Numbered from the stretch's first letter, positions 1-10,709 are shown. The stretch: DNA of 64,000 bases from Lithodes maja (GCA_037953745.1 JBAKBP010006598.1:44672-108671); one strand, 5' to 3'. Notes: generated by a model not told the origin, from the letters alone. Program-made: numbers and translations.

Positions 1-1268
1 AAATGAGCATTATCAGTGACAGTGACACTCTCTAAAGCATATTTGTCAAAGTGAAAGTGACACAAGACCTAAGATTTGATGGCCAAAGTATCCTGTGATA
101 ACGAATAATAAGTGCCTAATACAACAATAACCTACCTCAATTACTAATAAAATGTACGGTATCGAGTGAAAATGAGCATTATCAGTGACAGTGACACTCT
201 CTAACCCTTCAAACCCGGTTGGTACACACGTGTACCATTTTTTTTTGGCCCCAGGAACCCGGGTGGTACTACATTGTACCATTGCTTGAAAGCCTGTGAG
301 CTTCGTGTGCGAGGCGTCGGTCCGACGCATGTAAACAACAGCCGGCTGGACCGACGCTCCGCATCTCCGGCCACAAGAAGGAGAGCGTCGCTTGTTCTTG
401 TGTGCCTGTATGTTGTTGTTCAGTATCGAAAAGTGGTGTAAAGTGGCTGGTTTGGCCATAAAGTTATCTCCAATGAAATCATCATCACAGCTCACCCAGT
501 TGACTTAGAGAGCTCTACTTAAGGCCATTTTACAGGTAAATAACACAGCTACGCTTGGGGATGCGCGGGAATGCGGGAAGCAGTCTGATTAACGAATATA
601 CGGTAGCCTAGCCTAGACGTTTTTCGGCCAAAACACCCGGATTTCGAGGAATATATATATAATATATAGCCGGGGTCGGAGGGCTAAAGCATATTTGTCA
701 AAGTGAAAGTGACACAAGACCTAAGATTTGATGGCCAAAGTATAATAAACACCTGTGATAACGAATAATAAGTGCCTAATACAACAATAACCTACCTCAA
801 TTACTAATAAAATGTACGGTATCGAGTGAAAATTACCAATATCAGTGAAATTGATACCCTAATAAACATATTTTATATAATTGGCCTCAAAATAACTAGA
901 AAATATCAAAACAAACATCACATTCTCAATATCAAACACTAAAATCGTCTAAGGGAGATAAATACTTTGGCGCGGCGAGCGGCTAGGTGCGTCGTAGCCA
1001 GGGCGGGCCGACGCTTTCGGACGCGTGAGGAAATTCCCGCATAAAAAAGCACTCGTCTTCCCGCGCTCACCATTATGCAACCAGAGGGGCTAGAGACCTC
1101 TACTAAACGCCATTCGACAGAGGAAGGTTTGTGGAACATTATTTTTTTTTATTCACAACATTACATGCAATATTCATTCTTTTACAGAGTAGTTAACATA
1201 GGTAAAAAATCCTCAAAACCCCCGGTACAGGAGTACAGTCATAAGCTATAGCCCCCGGGGCTGGAGGG
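1..1268 (+). mobile_element. piggyBac element copy D, 3' part only
   Basis: The non-coding tail matches the 3' regions of the piggyBac copies at 14537-15281 and 57582-58650. Shared features are the GTGATAACGAATAATAAGTG-type repeat units, the subterminal CCCGGTACAGGAGTACAGTC-like stretch and the terminal GGGGCTGGAGGG followed by TTAA at 1269-1272. Two units of a roughly 150-bp direct repeat are visible (the copy at 57582-61796 has three). The transposase end would lie left of the window. A 479-bp MITE is nested at 205-683. Confidence 0.75.
205..683 (-). mobile_element. piggyBac-type MITE, 479 bp, CTAA target site
   Basis: Starts CCCTTCAAACCCGGTTGGTA and ends GCCGGGGTCGGAGGG. The ends are imperfect inverted repeats of the CCCnnCnnnCCCGG type. 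It is flanked by CTAA at 201-204 and 684-687. The neighbouring repeat unit at 27-45 gives the empty site (CACTCTCTAAAGCATATTTG). Other copies in the window lie at 11977-12455, 41467-41946 and 49839-50318. No transposase is encoded. Confidence 0.85.
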
Positions 1269-1272
1269 TTAA

Positions 1273-1584
1273 TAAGGGAGACAGCTGGGAAACATGACAC
1301 ATATAGCATAAATGATAAAACTGGAGAAAGAGTGAAAGGGCAGGAGACATCGTTATAGCCACACTTTTGGAAGGCTTTTCGGACGGTATCCCAAATGTTA
1401 CAGTTATAAGAATTCAACAAAAAGATGGCTCTTCTTACGGTTGAATAGATAACATATCAGATGCTAGACCTTCAGATATAAGAAAGTTCCCTGTACATTA
1501 TATGATAAAACTAGAAACATTACTTTATGTTAGAAGGTTAACAACACAATAGAATGGGATTTAATTGGCCTCCTCCCCTTGTAA
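1273..1584. other. Unassigned AT-rich sequence
   Basis: Between the piggyBac end and the LINE tails. No open frame, terminal repeat or known family was recognised. Confidence 0.4.
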
Positions 1585-2110
1585 AATTCACCTACTAGAC
1601 GAGACAGAAAAAGGAACGAGGGAACACAAAACTAGTCCCGGACCCTAAAAATTGGAACTTTAACTGTTGGTTTCTGTTCGGGCTCTGTCTCGAGTCAGCC
1701 ACGCCCAGCTATGGGGTATGTGCCTGGATATATACATAAATATATACATAAATATATACAGTACATGAATGTAGTACAGTATGTACTAGACGAGACAGAG
1801 AAAGGGGCGAGGGAACGTCAAAGTACCCTAAGAATTCGAACTTTAAATGTTGTTTCTGTTCGGACTCCGTCTCAAGTCGGCCACCCCCAACTATGGGGTA
1901 TGTGCCTGAGTATATAAATACTGTACATATATATACATACATACATGTATGTATGTATATACTCAGACACATATCCTATAGCTGGGGATGGCTGACTTGA
2001 GACAGAGCTGGAACAGAAGCAACAAAATACAATAAAAATATAAATTCACACACATCTAGGTTGTCCAGCAGAAGACCCAGACCTGTATGGAGAAGAAGAT
2101 CAAGTATCGG
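1585..2110. repeat. Three LINE 3'-tail fragments (two +, one -)
   Basis: The motif CTGTCTCGAGTCAGCCACGC ... GGGTATGTGCCTG followed by a TATATACATAAA-type tail occurs at about 1585-1760 and 1785-1950 on the plus strand. It occurs inverted at about 1965-2110. The same tail closes the LINE at 46927-47325 (CTTGAGTCGGCTACCCCCAA ... GGGCCTGAGTATATAGATAG). These are therefore 5'-truncated 3' ends of one LINE family; the first two form a tandem pair. Confidence 0.6.
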
Positions 2111-2241
2111 TACCTGAACTTGAGTTTCATTAATACGGTACTCTACAATACAAAAACAGTACAGTATACCTGGAACATGCAGTAAACAAAACAAATTTAT
2201 GAGTCCTTAAATAAATTAGTAGTAGTATTAGTAGTCGTTAC

Positions 2242-2458
2242 CAAGGCTGCCTGGCCGAACAGCCCCGAGCGCCTAAGGAAGGCCACGGCCGAAACCGGGA
2301 TTTCCCACAAGGCTGTGTTGTTGCCTGTTGGTGAAAGTGGTTGTGTGCTATGCAGTCTTCCATAATGTGTTTGAATGTGTATGCTGTTGTGTTACAGTCA
2401 TCCAGCCTCTTCTGATATCTTATAAGGGCTGTATGGTGCCCACATCGCAGCCTAGTTG
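2242..2458 (-). mobile_element. LINE 3' end abutting the SCOT exon donor
   Basis: On the minus strand this encodes RLRCGHHTALIRYQKRLDDC and TFKHIMEDC. That is a C-terminal (L)RxGHH...C...H...C pattern seen downstream of RT/RNase H in several LINE clades. It is followed by the 3' untranslated sequence GCTCGGGGCTGTTCGGCCAG. That 3' sequence recurs at 40640-40670, where it ends in (AAC)n. Here the tail is a TAC/TAA run. The reading frame is open and continuous with the upstream SCOT exon. Confidence 0.7.
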
Positions 2459-2464
2459 TCTCAC

Positions 2465-2633
2465 CCTCAGGAATGTAGTTGCTGGCTAACATGGGCATGC
2501 CAATCCCCAGGTTAGCGTACATGCCGTCCTGGAATTCTAGAGCAGCACGGCGGATTATGCGTTCTCTCATGGCCATGGCTGGGTTGTTTGCGGCGGCACT
2601 ACCAGCATTACGTTCCTTACGCAGGGTCAGGCG
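2465..2633 (-). CDS. OXCT1: SCOT exon (linker and start of C-terminal CoA-transferase domain)
   Basis: SCOT exon of 169 nt, 56 codons plus one base. It starts with the short hydrophilic linker RLTLRKERNAGSAAANNPAM that joins the two CoA-transferase halves. It then enters the C-terminal half with RERIIRRAALEFQDGMYANL and GIGMPMLASNYIPE. The acceptor is CTCCCCCCAG|CGC and the donor is CCTGAGG|GTGAGA (gt at 2464-2463). The next exon should carry the SENG motif with the catalytic glutamate; it is not in 1-2464, so the gene runs off the left edge. LINE sequence begins within about ten bases after the donor and stays in frame with the exon. Confidence 0.94.
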
Positions 2634-2844
2634 CTGGGGGGAGAGAGTTAAGGTTCATTAACATAACTGCATCCCTCATATTTGTTTTTGTCAATTCTGG
2701 TTTGGCATATTGTAAATCTAAACTTAAACTATTTATCCAGCTAAAATAATCAACCTTCAGTCAATATCTACTATCCAGCTACCCAGGCATCATCATCTCC
2801 AAAGCAGACATGGGGTCAATTACTGGGTTTCTATTACAGTACTA

Positions 2845-3175
2845 TCTATCTATCGATTTACTCAGGCCCATTCCCCATTTTTTATTTTTTTTTTATTTCT
2901 GGGGGTGGCCGACTCGAGACAGAGCCCGAACAGGGATAACACAACAGAGAACAATGAACAAACACAAATTCACATCTAGGTCACCCAGGAGAAGACCTGG
3001 AGACCAGGGATCACCAAGGCCGGCATTACCCCGGCCCCCGACCACCCGGAAAAGTTCAGGCAGCAAGCTGAAACCACAAGCCCGCCCACCACACTTCCAG
3101 ACGCACCCTTCATATATACCAGCTCCCCGGGCCAGGCGCCTGACTGACTATTATCTAGTCCAACTGGCACCCGGC
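2845..3175 (-). mobile_element. LINE 3' end, 5'-truncated
   Basis: Reverse complement of the 46930-47325 LINE 3' region. Shared stretches are CCTGGCCCGGGGAGCTGGTA-like sequence, GTGGTGGGCGGGCTTGTGGT, CTCCTGGGTGACCTAGATGT and CTCTGTCTCGAGTCGGCCAC. It ends at a short TATC run (2847-2857). Same family as the fragments at 1585-2110 and 52757-52920. Confidence 0.7.
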
Positions 3176-3182
3176 CCCTTGT

Positions 3183-3382
3183 CCCAAATGACTATGTTTT
3201 CACTTATCTATTCACAAGCATTCTCCATTCATTCCTGTTTATTACCACTTCCCTTGCCTGAATATTGATTTGTTCTCTTTCTCCCAAATGACCATGTTTT
3301 CACTTATCTATTCACAAGCATTCTCCATTCATTCCTGTTTAATACCACTTCCCTTGCCTGAATATTGATTTGTTCTCTATTA
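3183..3382. repeat. Tandem duplication, two 100-bp units
   Basis: CCCAAATGACTATGTTTTCA ... TTGATTTGTTCTC starts at 3183 and again at 3283 with only scattered substitutions. The period is exactly 100 bp. Confidence 0.9.
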
Positions 3383-3424
3383 TATTACTATTACAATTAT
3401 TATAGTTATCATCTATTACTATTA

Positions 3425-3706
3425 CTTAGTTACTGGAACCCTAAACAGCACACCCATCACTAACATCAACAATGCTGTTCACATATTCAACACAACTATC
3501 CAAAATGATGACAAGAAACACATTCCAAGAGGTAACAGAAAAAGACACCACCCCAACTTCACACCAGAAATTCAAAACCTCATCAGAAAACCTGACACAC
3601 TGAAACACTCCCAAGCACCACACACACAGGACATCGTACAACAAATCCAAGCACTCAACACGCAGATTAACAACAAAAATACTAGAACAACAAACACTAA
3701 AAAACA
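3425..3706 (+). mobile_element. LINE fragment, region between endonuclease and RT
   Basis: The plus-strand frame reads NAVHIFNTTIQNDDKKHIPR then GNRKRHHPNFTPEIQNLIRK. This resembles the linker of non-LTR retrotransposons just before the RT fingers (IPRG, W/FTPEI..L, K/R-rich). The fragment at 32195-32722 looks like the next segment of a related element. Confidence 0.55.
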
Positions 3707-3778
3707 ATTTGCCATTAGATTTAGTATTTTCAGAACTTTGCTTTAATATAGATTTGCACTTTGACATATTTGTTACAA
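3706..3778 (+). mobile_element. Penelope-like (Naiad-type) element, 5' piece before the DIRS insertion
   Basis: CAATTTGCCATTAGATTTAG ... TTAATATAGATTTG matches the intact Penelope-like copy at 53255-53308. The element resumes at 12611, so the DIRS-like retrotransposon at 3779-12610 sits inside it. Confidence 0.7.
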
Positions 3779-3831
3779 ATTGGGAGGTTTGACGTACCTC
3801 CCAACCTACCAAATAGGAAAACCTACTATTT

Positions 3832-4128
3832 GGTAGTAGTCTTGGAAAATCCAACGTCAAGGCTATTAACCTAATTGCAATGACGACTTGTCTATTTTGA
3901 CTGCTATGTCGTCATTCCAACCGCGGTTAAAAAGAAAACGTCTAGAGTCTACTCCTTATCTTGCTCTAGGAGACGTTGTACATTAACCAAAACTACCACC
4001 GAAGGTGAAAAAAGCATAGAAGAGAAGAAAAAGGGGTTTACCTTAGTTACCGCTTAAGGCCCATCCCGTGTTCCGTCATGTGCAGATCCCTGTCGAACGT
4101 GCGCATGAGCGACCCTCTCTTGTTATCA
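3832..4128 (-). repeat. DIRS copy 1, 3' inverted terminal repeat
   Basis: Inverted match to 11832-12610 (ignoring the MITE) and to the ITRs of the other copies. It begins GGTAGTAGTCTTGGAAAATC. The GGAAAATCC variant marks 3' ends, while 5' ends have GGCAAATCC. Outside it, 3779-3831 is a terminal cap of two short hairpins (TTGGGAGG...CCTCCCAA and CCAAATAG...CTATTTGG). Confidence 0.85.
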
Positions 4129-4196
4129 CATCTCACGTCAGCAGAAGAACGCGGATGGGCAGGGGTCCGGCGTGAGGGAGGGTATTATGTACATTT

Positions 4197-4303
4197 GATT
4201 TTCCAAGACTACTACCAAATAGTAGGTTTTCCTATTTGGTAGGTTGGGAGGTACGTCAAACCTCCCAATTTGTTAGTAGTCTTGGCAAATCCAACATCAA
4301 GGC
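4197..4303 (-). repeat. DIRS copy 1, internal complementary region (ICR)
   Basis: Contains the 3' terminus including both hairpins, joined directly to the 5' terminus (CCCAATTTGTTAGTAGTCTT). It lies in opposite orientation to the real ends. This is the sequence expected from a joined-ends circle and is the hallmark ICR of DIRS elements. The 5' half keeps the GGCAAATCC variant and the 3' half keeps GATTTTCC. Confidence 0.85.
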
Positions 4304-4464
4304 TGCATAACAAATAGGAGGAGGACATCCAAGCCCAACCTACCAAAAAAACCAATGCATAAAACAAAAGTATGAATGACAAAGACACAATTTACACAAG
4401 AGAGTCTAATAAAAGAGTGAAAAACTGAGGAGTAGCTAAAAAGAACAGTTTTAACACATGCCCG

Positions 4465-5775
4465 TCATTCATAGTAATGCAAAAACATAGACTTGTCTGA
4501 AACCAAAAAGGTACTGTACCCAAAATCCCTTTTCTTCAAAAACCAACAAAAACACTGAACACAAGAACAAAACACAATTTTCAATGTGGCAAAAACACTT
4601 ATGTACTGGAACAATACATAATCCCAAACTTGCAATCCAGTGTTGCAAACCCGTACACCCCCCCCCCCCCACCCCTTTGTCATATAAAACAAAGGAAAAG
4701 AACGAGGGACAAGGGGGGAAGACCAGGGATCTTCGCCAGAGCACCAGGAAACACGACCCCCGAGAGCAATCACCAGCCGAGGGGGTCGAACACTGGACAC
4801 GGAGAGGTAGGAGGAGATGAAGGAATTGATAGAAGACCCACAAAACCGCTGAGGCGAAGGCAGGTAAGGATCGACGTGGCAGGAACCGGAAGGAGGCAGC
4901 AAAGGATCTGACATCGTGCGCAGAACCCCTACAAACAGGGCGACGGGCACGAACGGTCCGACAAACGCGGCGGCCCATCTGCACCTGCGAGAGCCTCCCA
5001 CCTGTCCGAGGAGACACCCACACAGCAGGACCCGAAGGCGGCGCCACAGACGCAACAGAGGAGCGCAAGGCCGACACCGGGCACAACACATGGCGAGGAT
5101 GCCCAAGCCGGAAAGCCTGGACGGCGAAAGGCCGGAAAGCGGGGCCGCCCTCCCAAGCGTGGTAACAAAAGGAGGGGAGGAGGCGAACGAGACGCCATGC
5201 AAGGACGGGGAGAATCGCACACAGTCCCGGGGCCATGACAATGCCGCTAGGGCAGACACCCGAACCCCAGTGGCCAGAGCGACAAGGAAGAGCGGACGCC
5301 CGAGCAACAGAACCGGCGTAGCGGCCTTTGTAGACGTGGGTGAAGCCAGAAGGACCAGAGCCCGCCCCAGATCCCACTGCGGAGGGACCTGGCGCGGAGG
5401 AGGTCGATCCCGGAAGGCAGCCGTCAGGAAGGAATCCAGCTCCTGTGGCAGAACGACCAGCCCAGCGACGGACCCAAAGATCCCCCGGACGGCAGACAAG
5501 TGGGTACGTATAGCGTCGACTCGAAAGCGACGTGTACGGAAGAGGTGAAACAAGGAGCGTAGGACGAGGGAAGGAGAGCCAACTGGCAGGCGAGTGGCCT
5601 GTAGCCACCTAGGAAAAGACCTCCAGCGGGACCCGTAAGGCCCCCAAGGAGAAGACGGCCAGGAACGCTGCAGGAAGTCAGTCAGGGCCCGGCCAGGGCC
5701 CGGCCGGGGACCGGGAGCCACTGTGCCACATGAACAAGCACGATGCGAAGGCCAACGAGGCCCGCAGGTCCCCAA
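4465..5775 (-). pseudogene. DIRS copy 1 tyrosine recombinase, frameshifted
   Basis: Homologous along its length to the recombinase at 22909-24168. The Arg box is present as ATGVRVSALAAL, and the HxxR box as AHDVRSFAASF, but they lie in different frames. The catalytic region FCGSSINSFISSYLSV is back in the first frame. At least two small frameshifts therefore break it. The enzyme would integrate circular DIRS DNA without a DDE-type integrase. The C-terminal tail beyond the tyrosine has low similarity to anything recognised. Confidence 0.75.
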
Positions 5776-5979
5776 CCGAGCCCAAGTGGAAGCCGGAGAC
5801 AGGTAGAGGGACCGGACTCGGGCACCACCGCGGCAACCGGGCGGACCAAGCCCGTGCCGGCCACAGAGGCGCGAGGAGCCAGACGCAGCCGTGGTACAGC
5901 CGCAGCCTCGCGAGGACTGGGCACAGCAACAGCGCGTCTGGGGGCGGAAAGATGTATAACGACCGCCACCTGTACCAAG

Positions 5980-6890
5980 CTACCATGAAAACGGCCGGAC
6001 CCCCCCCCGGAGCGCGAGGCCGGAGGGAGAGGTCCAAAGGCAACTGGCGCGGCACCCCCGATGCGAACAAGGCGACCTCCGGAACACCTCAGGAAGCCGC
6101 GAGGTCGGCGAACACAGTCCGTTGCAACGCCCATTCAACAAGAACGCCCTGCCCTCTCGACAGGGCGGCCGCCCACAGGGTGGCAGGCCCGGGCAGGGAG
6201 GAGGCATGCAAGGAGAAGGGGTGTCGGGCCGCGAGGAAGAACAACTCCACCGAGACCCCCAATAGAGTCAACGACCTGGAGGACCCCCGCAGAAGGAAAC
6301 AGGGGACAGCCTGTCTGAGTGTCTAACCCGAAGGCCACCGATTTACCCCGAAGGGCCAGCGCGTGGTCCCGCAGGAAGAACAGAGGAACCAACAGTCCGA
6401 GGGCATAGACGGGTAAGTGGAGGGAGACCCACCCATCTGCCGGGAAGTGGACGTCCCAGGTTCGATCGGGAACCCCACCCAACCTCGCCGACGTATCTGT
6501 GGCTACCCAGACCGTCGGCGGGGGGGCGGACCAGGGCACAGCCGCAGAGAGCGAGCCCTGAGCAACCCAGCGACCGAAGCGTCTGCGAACGGTACGCAGG
6601 AGTGGCAGGAGCCGATCCAGAGGGGCAACGGAAACACCGCGGGGCCCATGAGGAGGAGGCGGAGTAGCCAGAGGCCCCCTAAGGGAAGGGGCAGAGCGGC
6701 CCAAAGCAGCGAACCCACGAACGAGTCCCAGAGCCACCCCAGGAGGGAGACCGAGTGCAACACGGCGAAGACCTTCCACCGAAAGTGCACCGCGGCCGGC
6801 AGACCCCGGGTCACCGTAGCGCCGGACAAAACCCATGCGAGACCGACCCATGGCACGACACGCGACGGGGTCAAGCGTGAATCGGGAACA
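5980..6890 (-). pseudogene. DIRS copy 1, RT C-terminus, RNase H-like and connection region
   Basis: Continues the RT with LTPSRVVPWVGLAWVL in another frame. Then TVWVATDTSARLG (compare the TDAS...GWG of DIRS RNase H) and VLVEWALQRTVFADLAAS follow, the latter typical of the segment between RNase H and recombinase. Downstream, FASGVPRQLPLDLSL and YIFPPPDALLLCPVLARL resemble the D-L-F-A-T and Y-A-F-P-P blocks of DIRS polyproteins. The frame changes several times. Confidence 0.6.
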
Positions 6891-7616
6891 TCAAAAGGGG
6901 AACCCTAACCGTGCGACGTTGCGAATGACTGTGAGGGCGTCGCCAATGCACAGGCCTAGGGCTTCGGAAACGACCAACCAGTCGGCCAAGGAAAACAGGA
7001 TCTGGAGCCCGCTCCTGAGGAGAGGACCCAGAGCCTGCCCCACATGTGCTGAGAAGATCCGCGGCGCGATGTGGAGACCGAAGGGAAGGCCGGCGAACAG
7101 GCACACACGATCGGAAGTCCGAACGGCCAAGAATCGCTGGAAGAGAGGATGGAGAGGAACGAGCCAAGACGCATCCTGGAGGGCCAGCGACACAACCCAC
7201 GACAGAGGGCACAGGGCCAGGCGTACCAGGGGTACCGACAGCATCCGAAACCGTGTGTGCACGACGCGCCCGTTGAGGGCCGACAGAACCACCAACGGTC
7301 GCATCGCGTCGCAGTTCGGCGACGGGACCAGAAAGACACGGGAGAGGAAAACCGGGCGACCGGCGGTCAACTCCCTCGACGCTACCCAGCTCGGGCATGG
7401 AAGTGAGCACGTGGGCCACCTCCGAAGAGATGGGCCGGCGTCGGTGACAAGAGCGGAAAGGGGGTTGAGACGTCCACCACAAGGCGAGACCCCACCGCGC
7501 AACCCGCCGCCCCCAACGTCCCTCGCGGCAACCGAGGGGCGCAAGGGCAAAAACAACCCGAGGGAGCACCCGAGAGGAGGGGAGCGACCCGGTCGGCCAG
7601 GCGAGAAGGAGAACAA
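6891..7616 (-). pseudogene. DIRS copy 1 reverse transcriptase domain
   Basis: Open for 241 codons. It shows DIRS RT order: GRPVFLSRVFLVP, then a degenerate RPLVVLSALN (copy 2 has RPVVDLSALN), then LFAGLPFGLHIAPRIFS, then the catalytic box region LFSLADWLVV, then ARLGFPF. Where DIRS RTs have YLDDW this family has SLADW, so the first Asp of the pair is Ala. A one-base difference from copy 2 ends the frame at 6891. Confidence 0.8.
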
Positions 7617-7634
7617 GGAGGCCGACCCAGAGAA

Positions 7635-10560
7635 CTACACATTGTGTTGACGCGGAGGTACCCTCGGTACGGGCCGTGCGGGCACGAGCGCCACGTTGAC
7701 CTCTACCCCCCCCCCCCCCAACCTCGGCGAAAAGGGCGGGCCACCCCAACCCCAGGCCGGCGCGGGGCAGACCACGTCGAAGGGCGGCCGGAAGTGGAAG
7801 GCCGGCCAGCCCCGACACAGCGGGGATGAAAGGGGCAAGAACAGAAGGGCGAGGCGGAATCGACGCACTGGCCTGCAACGTCCCAGTCCTGCGTCCGCGC
7901 AAGGCGGCAGCACTTGCAGCAGCACCCCGAAGAGGACCGGCAGAAGGACGGGACTGAGAAGACCCCGCGTGCGACACAGCACGACGGTGCGTGACGTAAG
8001 CAGGGACCGCAACGACACAGCGCGTCGTCGCGTGTCGGAAGCAGGGGCCGCCGACAGAGAAGCGAGCATACCCAAGCAACCAGCTGAAACAACCCCGACG
8101 TATATAGCGCAGAGTACAACAAACCCTGACGAATATCCAAGGGGGCCGGCCGGCAGAACGAGGACCGCACCGTCGGGCGTCGCCGAGTTGCCGCGCACAA
8201 AACCGCCTTCAGCTCGGGAACCAAAGACACCGCGAGCCGAAGGTGGACCCGCAGAACGCGGTCCAAACCCTCGCGAAGAGCGCCTGGCGCAGACGCCCCG
8301 AAAAGCCGCAGGCGGGGACAGACGTCTGGAGGGAACCGAAAGACAAGACAATAAGTCCGTCACCCTCTGTCGCAAGGGAAAAACCGTGGCGACAGAGGCC
8401 TGATCCGGGTGAGAGAAGAACGGGGTAGCAATAGAACAAAGTTCAAGAATGGGCGCGCCCATCCAGGACCAGAACGCGCCGGCCAACCCGCCGACAGACA
8501 CAAGAGGAGGCAAAAGCAGTGACGACTCCAGGGGAGGGACCGAAGGAGAGCCGTCGACGGAACGGTGTGAAGTCGAAGGCCTCAGCAAACCAGGCCTCCA
8601 AGGGGAGAGGGCGACCGAGCATGACGGCGAAGCCAGGCGTACCGGCGTCGCACAAACCCGTCCCATAGGAGGACAGACCCGTCAACACAGCCAGGGACTG
8701 AACAGCCGGAAGGATGTCAGTGCGGCTGAAGTCTGACCAGAGCGTAGGCCTGCAGAAGGGAGCGGGACCGTAGCAGGGGTAGGGAGGGCGAGGCGCTGAG
8801 GGTGAGTCACCGCCAAGAAGCGCGAGAAGAGGGAGGCGTCCAACGACGCCAAGCACCCGTCGAAGCGTGACACAACCCAGCCCTGCATAGCCAACAATCG
8901 AACAGAGAGAGGCGACCCCCCCCCCCCCCCACCCAGAATGGTCGGCCCGCAGGGACAAGCGTGAGCGAGACCCACGACACGAACCAGCAGCGTCGCGGCC
9001 CAAGGAAGGCGAGCGACGACGGTCGTGTTGCCGTAGAGGGACCCGTCCCCGATCACGAACGGCCGAGGGGGAAACAGCACCATCCCCCTCTTCCAGCGAC
9101 ACGACAGCTCCCGAGAAAGGGGGACCCCGAAACCTCACCGAGGCAAGAGGAGGGGTACCCCCCAGGCGAGACGGGAAGTGAAGGGCAGGAAGAGAAGAAG
9201 GAGGAGGAGCAGGACGACGGGAGGGGGAAGGCTGGCCGGGTGAAAGGAGGCCAGAAGGAGCCGCGGGGGGAAACAGAGCAAGGACCCCCGGGGCTGAGAG
9301 AACAGGGCGGCCCGACACCGAGGCGGAGGAGGGAGGGACCTCCACCGTGGGACGAGACCGTGAAGGAAGAAGAGGCACTGAAGCAGGTGAAGTAGGAGAA
9401 GCAACGACACCCAGGCGGACCCTCCTGGACAGTGTAGGAGGGAGCAGAGGGCCAGCGACAGCACGAACAACCGCGCGCGGAGAGGACAACGTAAGAGGAA
9501 GTCGTCTGGGCTAGGAAAGCGGGCGGAAGGGAGGAGAGCCCCTATCCGTAGAGGCCAGGGGAGGGCGCACAGGAGCAGAGCCGCTAACCCCGGCCTCAGG
9601 GCGAGAACCAAGACGAGGGCGACGGGCGACGTCAAGGCGATCAGGAGGACGACGAGGGGCAGCAGCGAGGCGAGCGAGAGCGTGGATGGAGCCGGGGAAC
9701 CCCCCGAACGATGGGACGACCAGCCGCGGGACCCAGGGGAGAGGGCCAGGAATTGGCGACAGCTGGAAACGAAGGCTTAGGGTTAATCTGTATGGTACCA
9801 TTCTCACTACGGTACCAGTCTCACCCGAAGGCTTAGGTTGACCAGTAGCTTAGGTGAACCATATGATACCCATCTCGCCTTGTACCATTTGTGCCAACCC
9901 CAGATGGGACGTCACAACGTCGTCCACTTATTCCAGGTACCTATTGACAGCTAGGTGAACGGAGGCTAACACATGAAAGGAGACAAGCCCAATTCGTCTC
10001 CGCCCGGTCTGGGATTGAACCCCCGACCCCTCGTGTGTGAGACGAGAGCTCTACCTACTAGGCTACGGGCTGTGTTGAACGGCCGGCAGTCGGGTCAGGG
10101 ATACCCAGGGTGACGCGGATCAGGTCGGCAACAAAGGCCGGGGAACGGCGGCCCACAGTCCCAATGTGGCGGGAGACCATCGGCCACAACGACGGAAGGG
10201 AAGCAGAGGCCACAGCCGCCGCCGAGGAACCAGGGCCATGGAGCAGCACAACCACCAGGGCCAGACACAGGCCACACAGAGCAGGGAGGTAGGCCGTAGA
10301 GGACACAAAGAGCGAGTGGCGCAAGCAGGACTTGTGGCTCACCAAGCACGGGGAGCGACAAGCAAGGCGAAAGCAAAGCAGCCGACCAGCACGAGAAGAA
10401 CACACACCATTATCAGCACATCGAAGGAGTAAGTGGAGAGAATGTCCAAGAAGAACCAGGGAAGGAGCATGGGGAAACAGGAACACACATGCAAACAGGT
10501 ATCCGTACTCACCCTAAACTGGGAGCACAGAGGTAGGTGAGGAGGGCGGCCGAGGCAGAA
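7635..10560 (-). pseudogene. DIRS copy 1, 5' (Gag-like) region
   Basis: Corresponds to 18083-20260 in copy 2 and 62046-64000 in copy 3. It encodes a basic, Ser/Pro/Arg-rich stretch followed by MQGWVVSRFDGCLASL and STSHRSVDGSPSVPPLESSL. Position fits DIRS ORF1 (Gag-like) but no domain is recognisable and the true frame is uncertain. It is cut by the SINE at about 9745-10080. Homopolymer C runs (G on the sense strand) at 7706-7720 and 8918-8932 differ in length from the other copies. Confidence 0.5.
9745..10080 (-). mobile_element. tRNA-headed SINE inserted in DIRS copy 1
   Basis: Absent from the matching positions of copies 2 and 3, so it is a clean insertion of about 335 bp. On the minus strand the head (about 10072-10005) has box A-like TAGCCTAGTAGG, a perfect 5-bp anticodon stem (CTCGT/ACGAG) with loop CTCACAC giving anticodon CAC (Val), and box B GGTTCAATCCC. 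The body includes CCGTTCACCTAGCTGTCAAT and AGGTACCTGGAATAAGTGG, a block I associate with invertebrate SINEs. The T stem is degenerate, so a working tRNA is unlikely. Confidence 0.75.
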
Positions 10561-10709
10561 GAGCACCAGCAGAACCTGCAAAGATGGAGAAAGTGTTAAC
10601 CACCACTCAACATCTTACATGCAGGGCCTATAACACCAGTAATGTGCATACACCAATATAGTATCAGGCAACAATATGACATAAAAAAGGTCAACAGTGA
10701 AAGCCAACT

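Noticed and set aside
46..495. ORF beginning MSCDDDFIGDNFMAKP, found in four MITE copies (also near 11902, 41655 and 50027)
   Set aside because: It is repeated only because the MITE copies are nearly identical. The diverged sister MITE (40983-41462) has stops and no start at the same place, so coding is not supported.
1709..2194. Small minus-strand ORFs over the LINE tails
   Set aside because: They run through simple TATA/ACAT repeats and 3' UTR sequence; no coding evidence.
3441..3860. Minus-strand ORF of 139 codons
   Set aside because: Its complement encodes recognisable LINE linker sequence and then crosses into the DIRS terminus.
4584..9395. Many long antisense ORFs across DIRS copy 1 (Arg/Gly/Pro-rich)
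   Set aside because: They are shadows of GC-rich, skewed sequence on the non-coding strand and carry no recognisable domain.
10005..10075. tRNA-Val(CAC)-like cloverleaf
   Set aside because: The anticodon arm is good but the T stem does not pair, and it is the head of a SINE inserted in a DIRS element.
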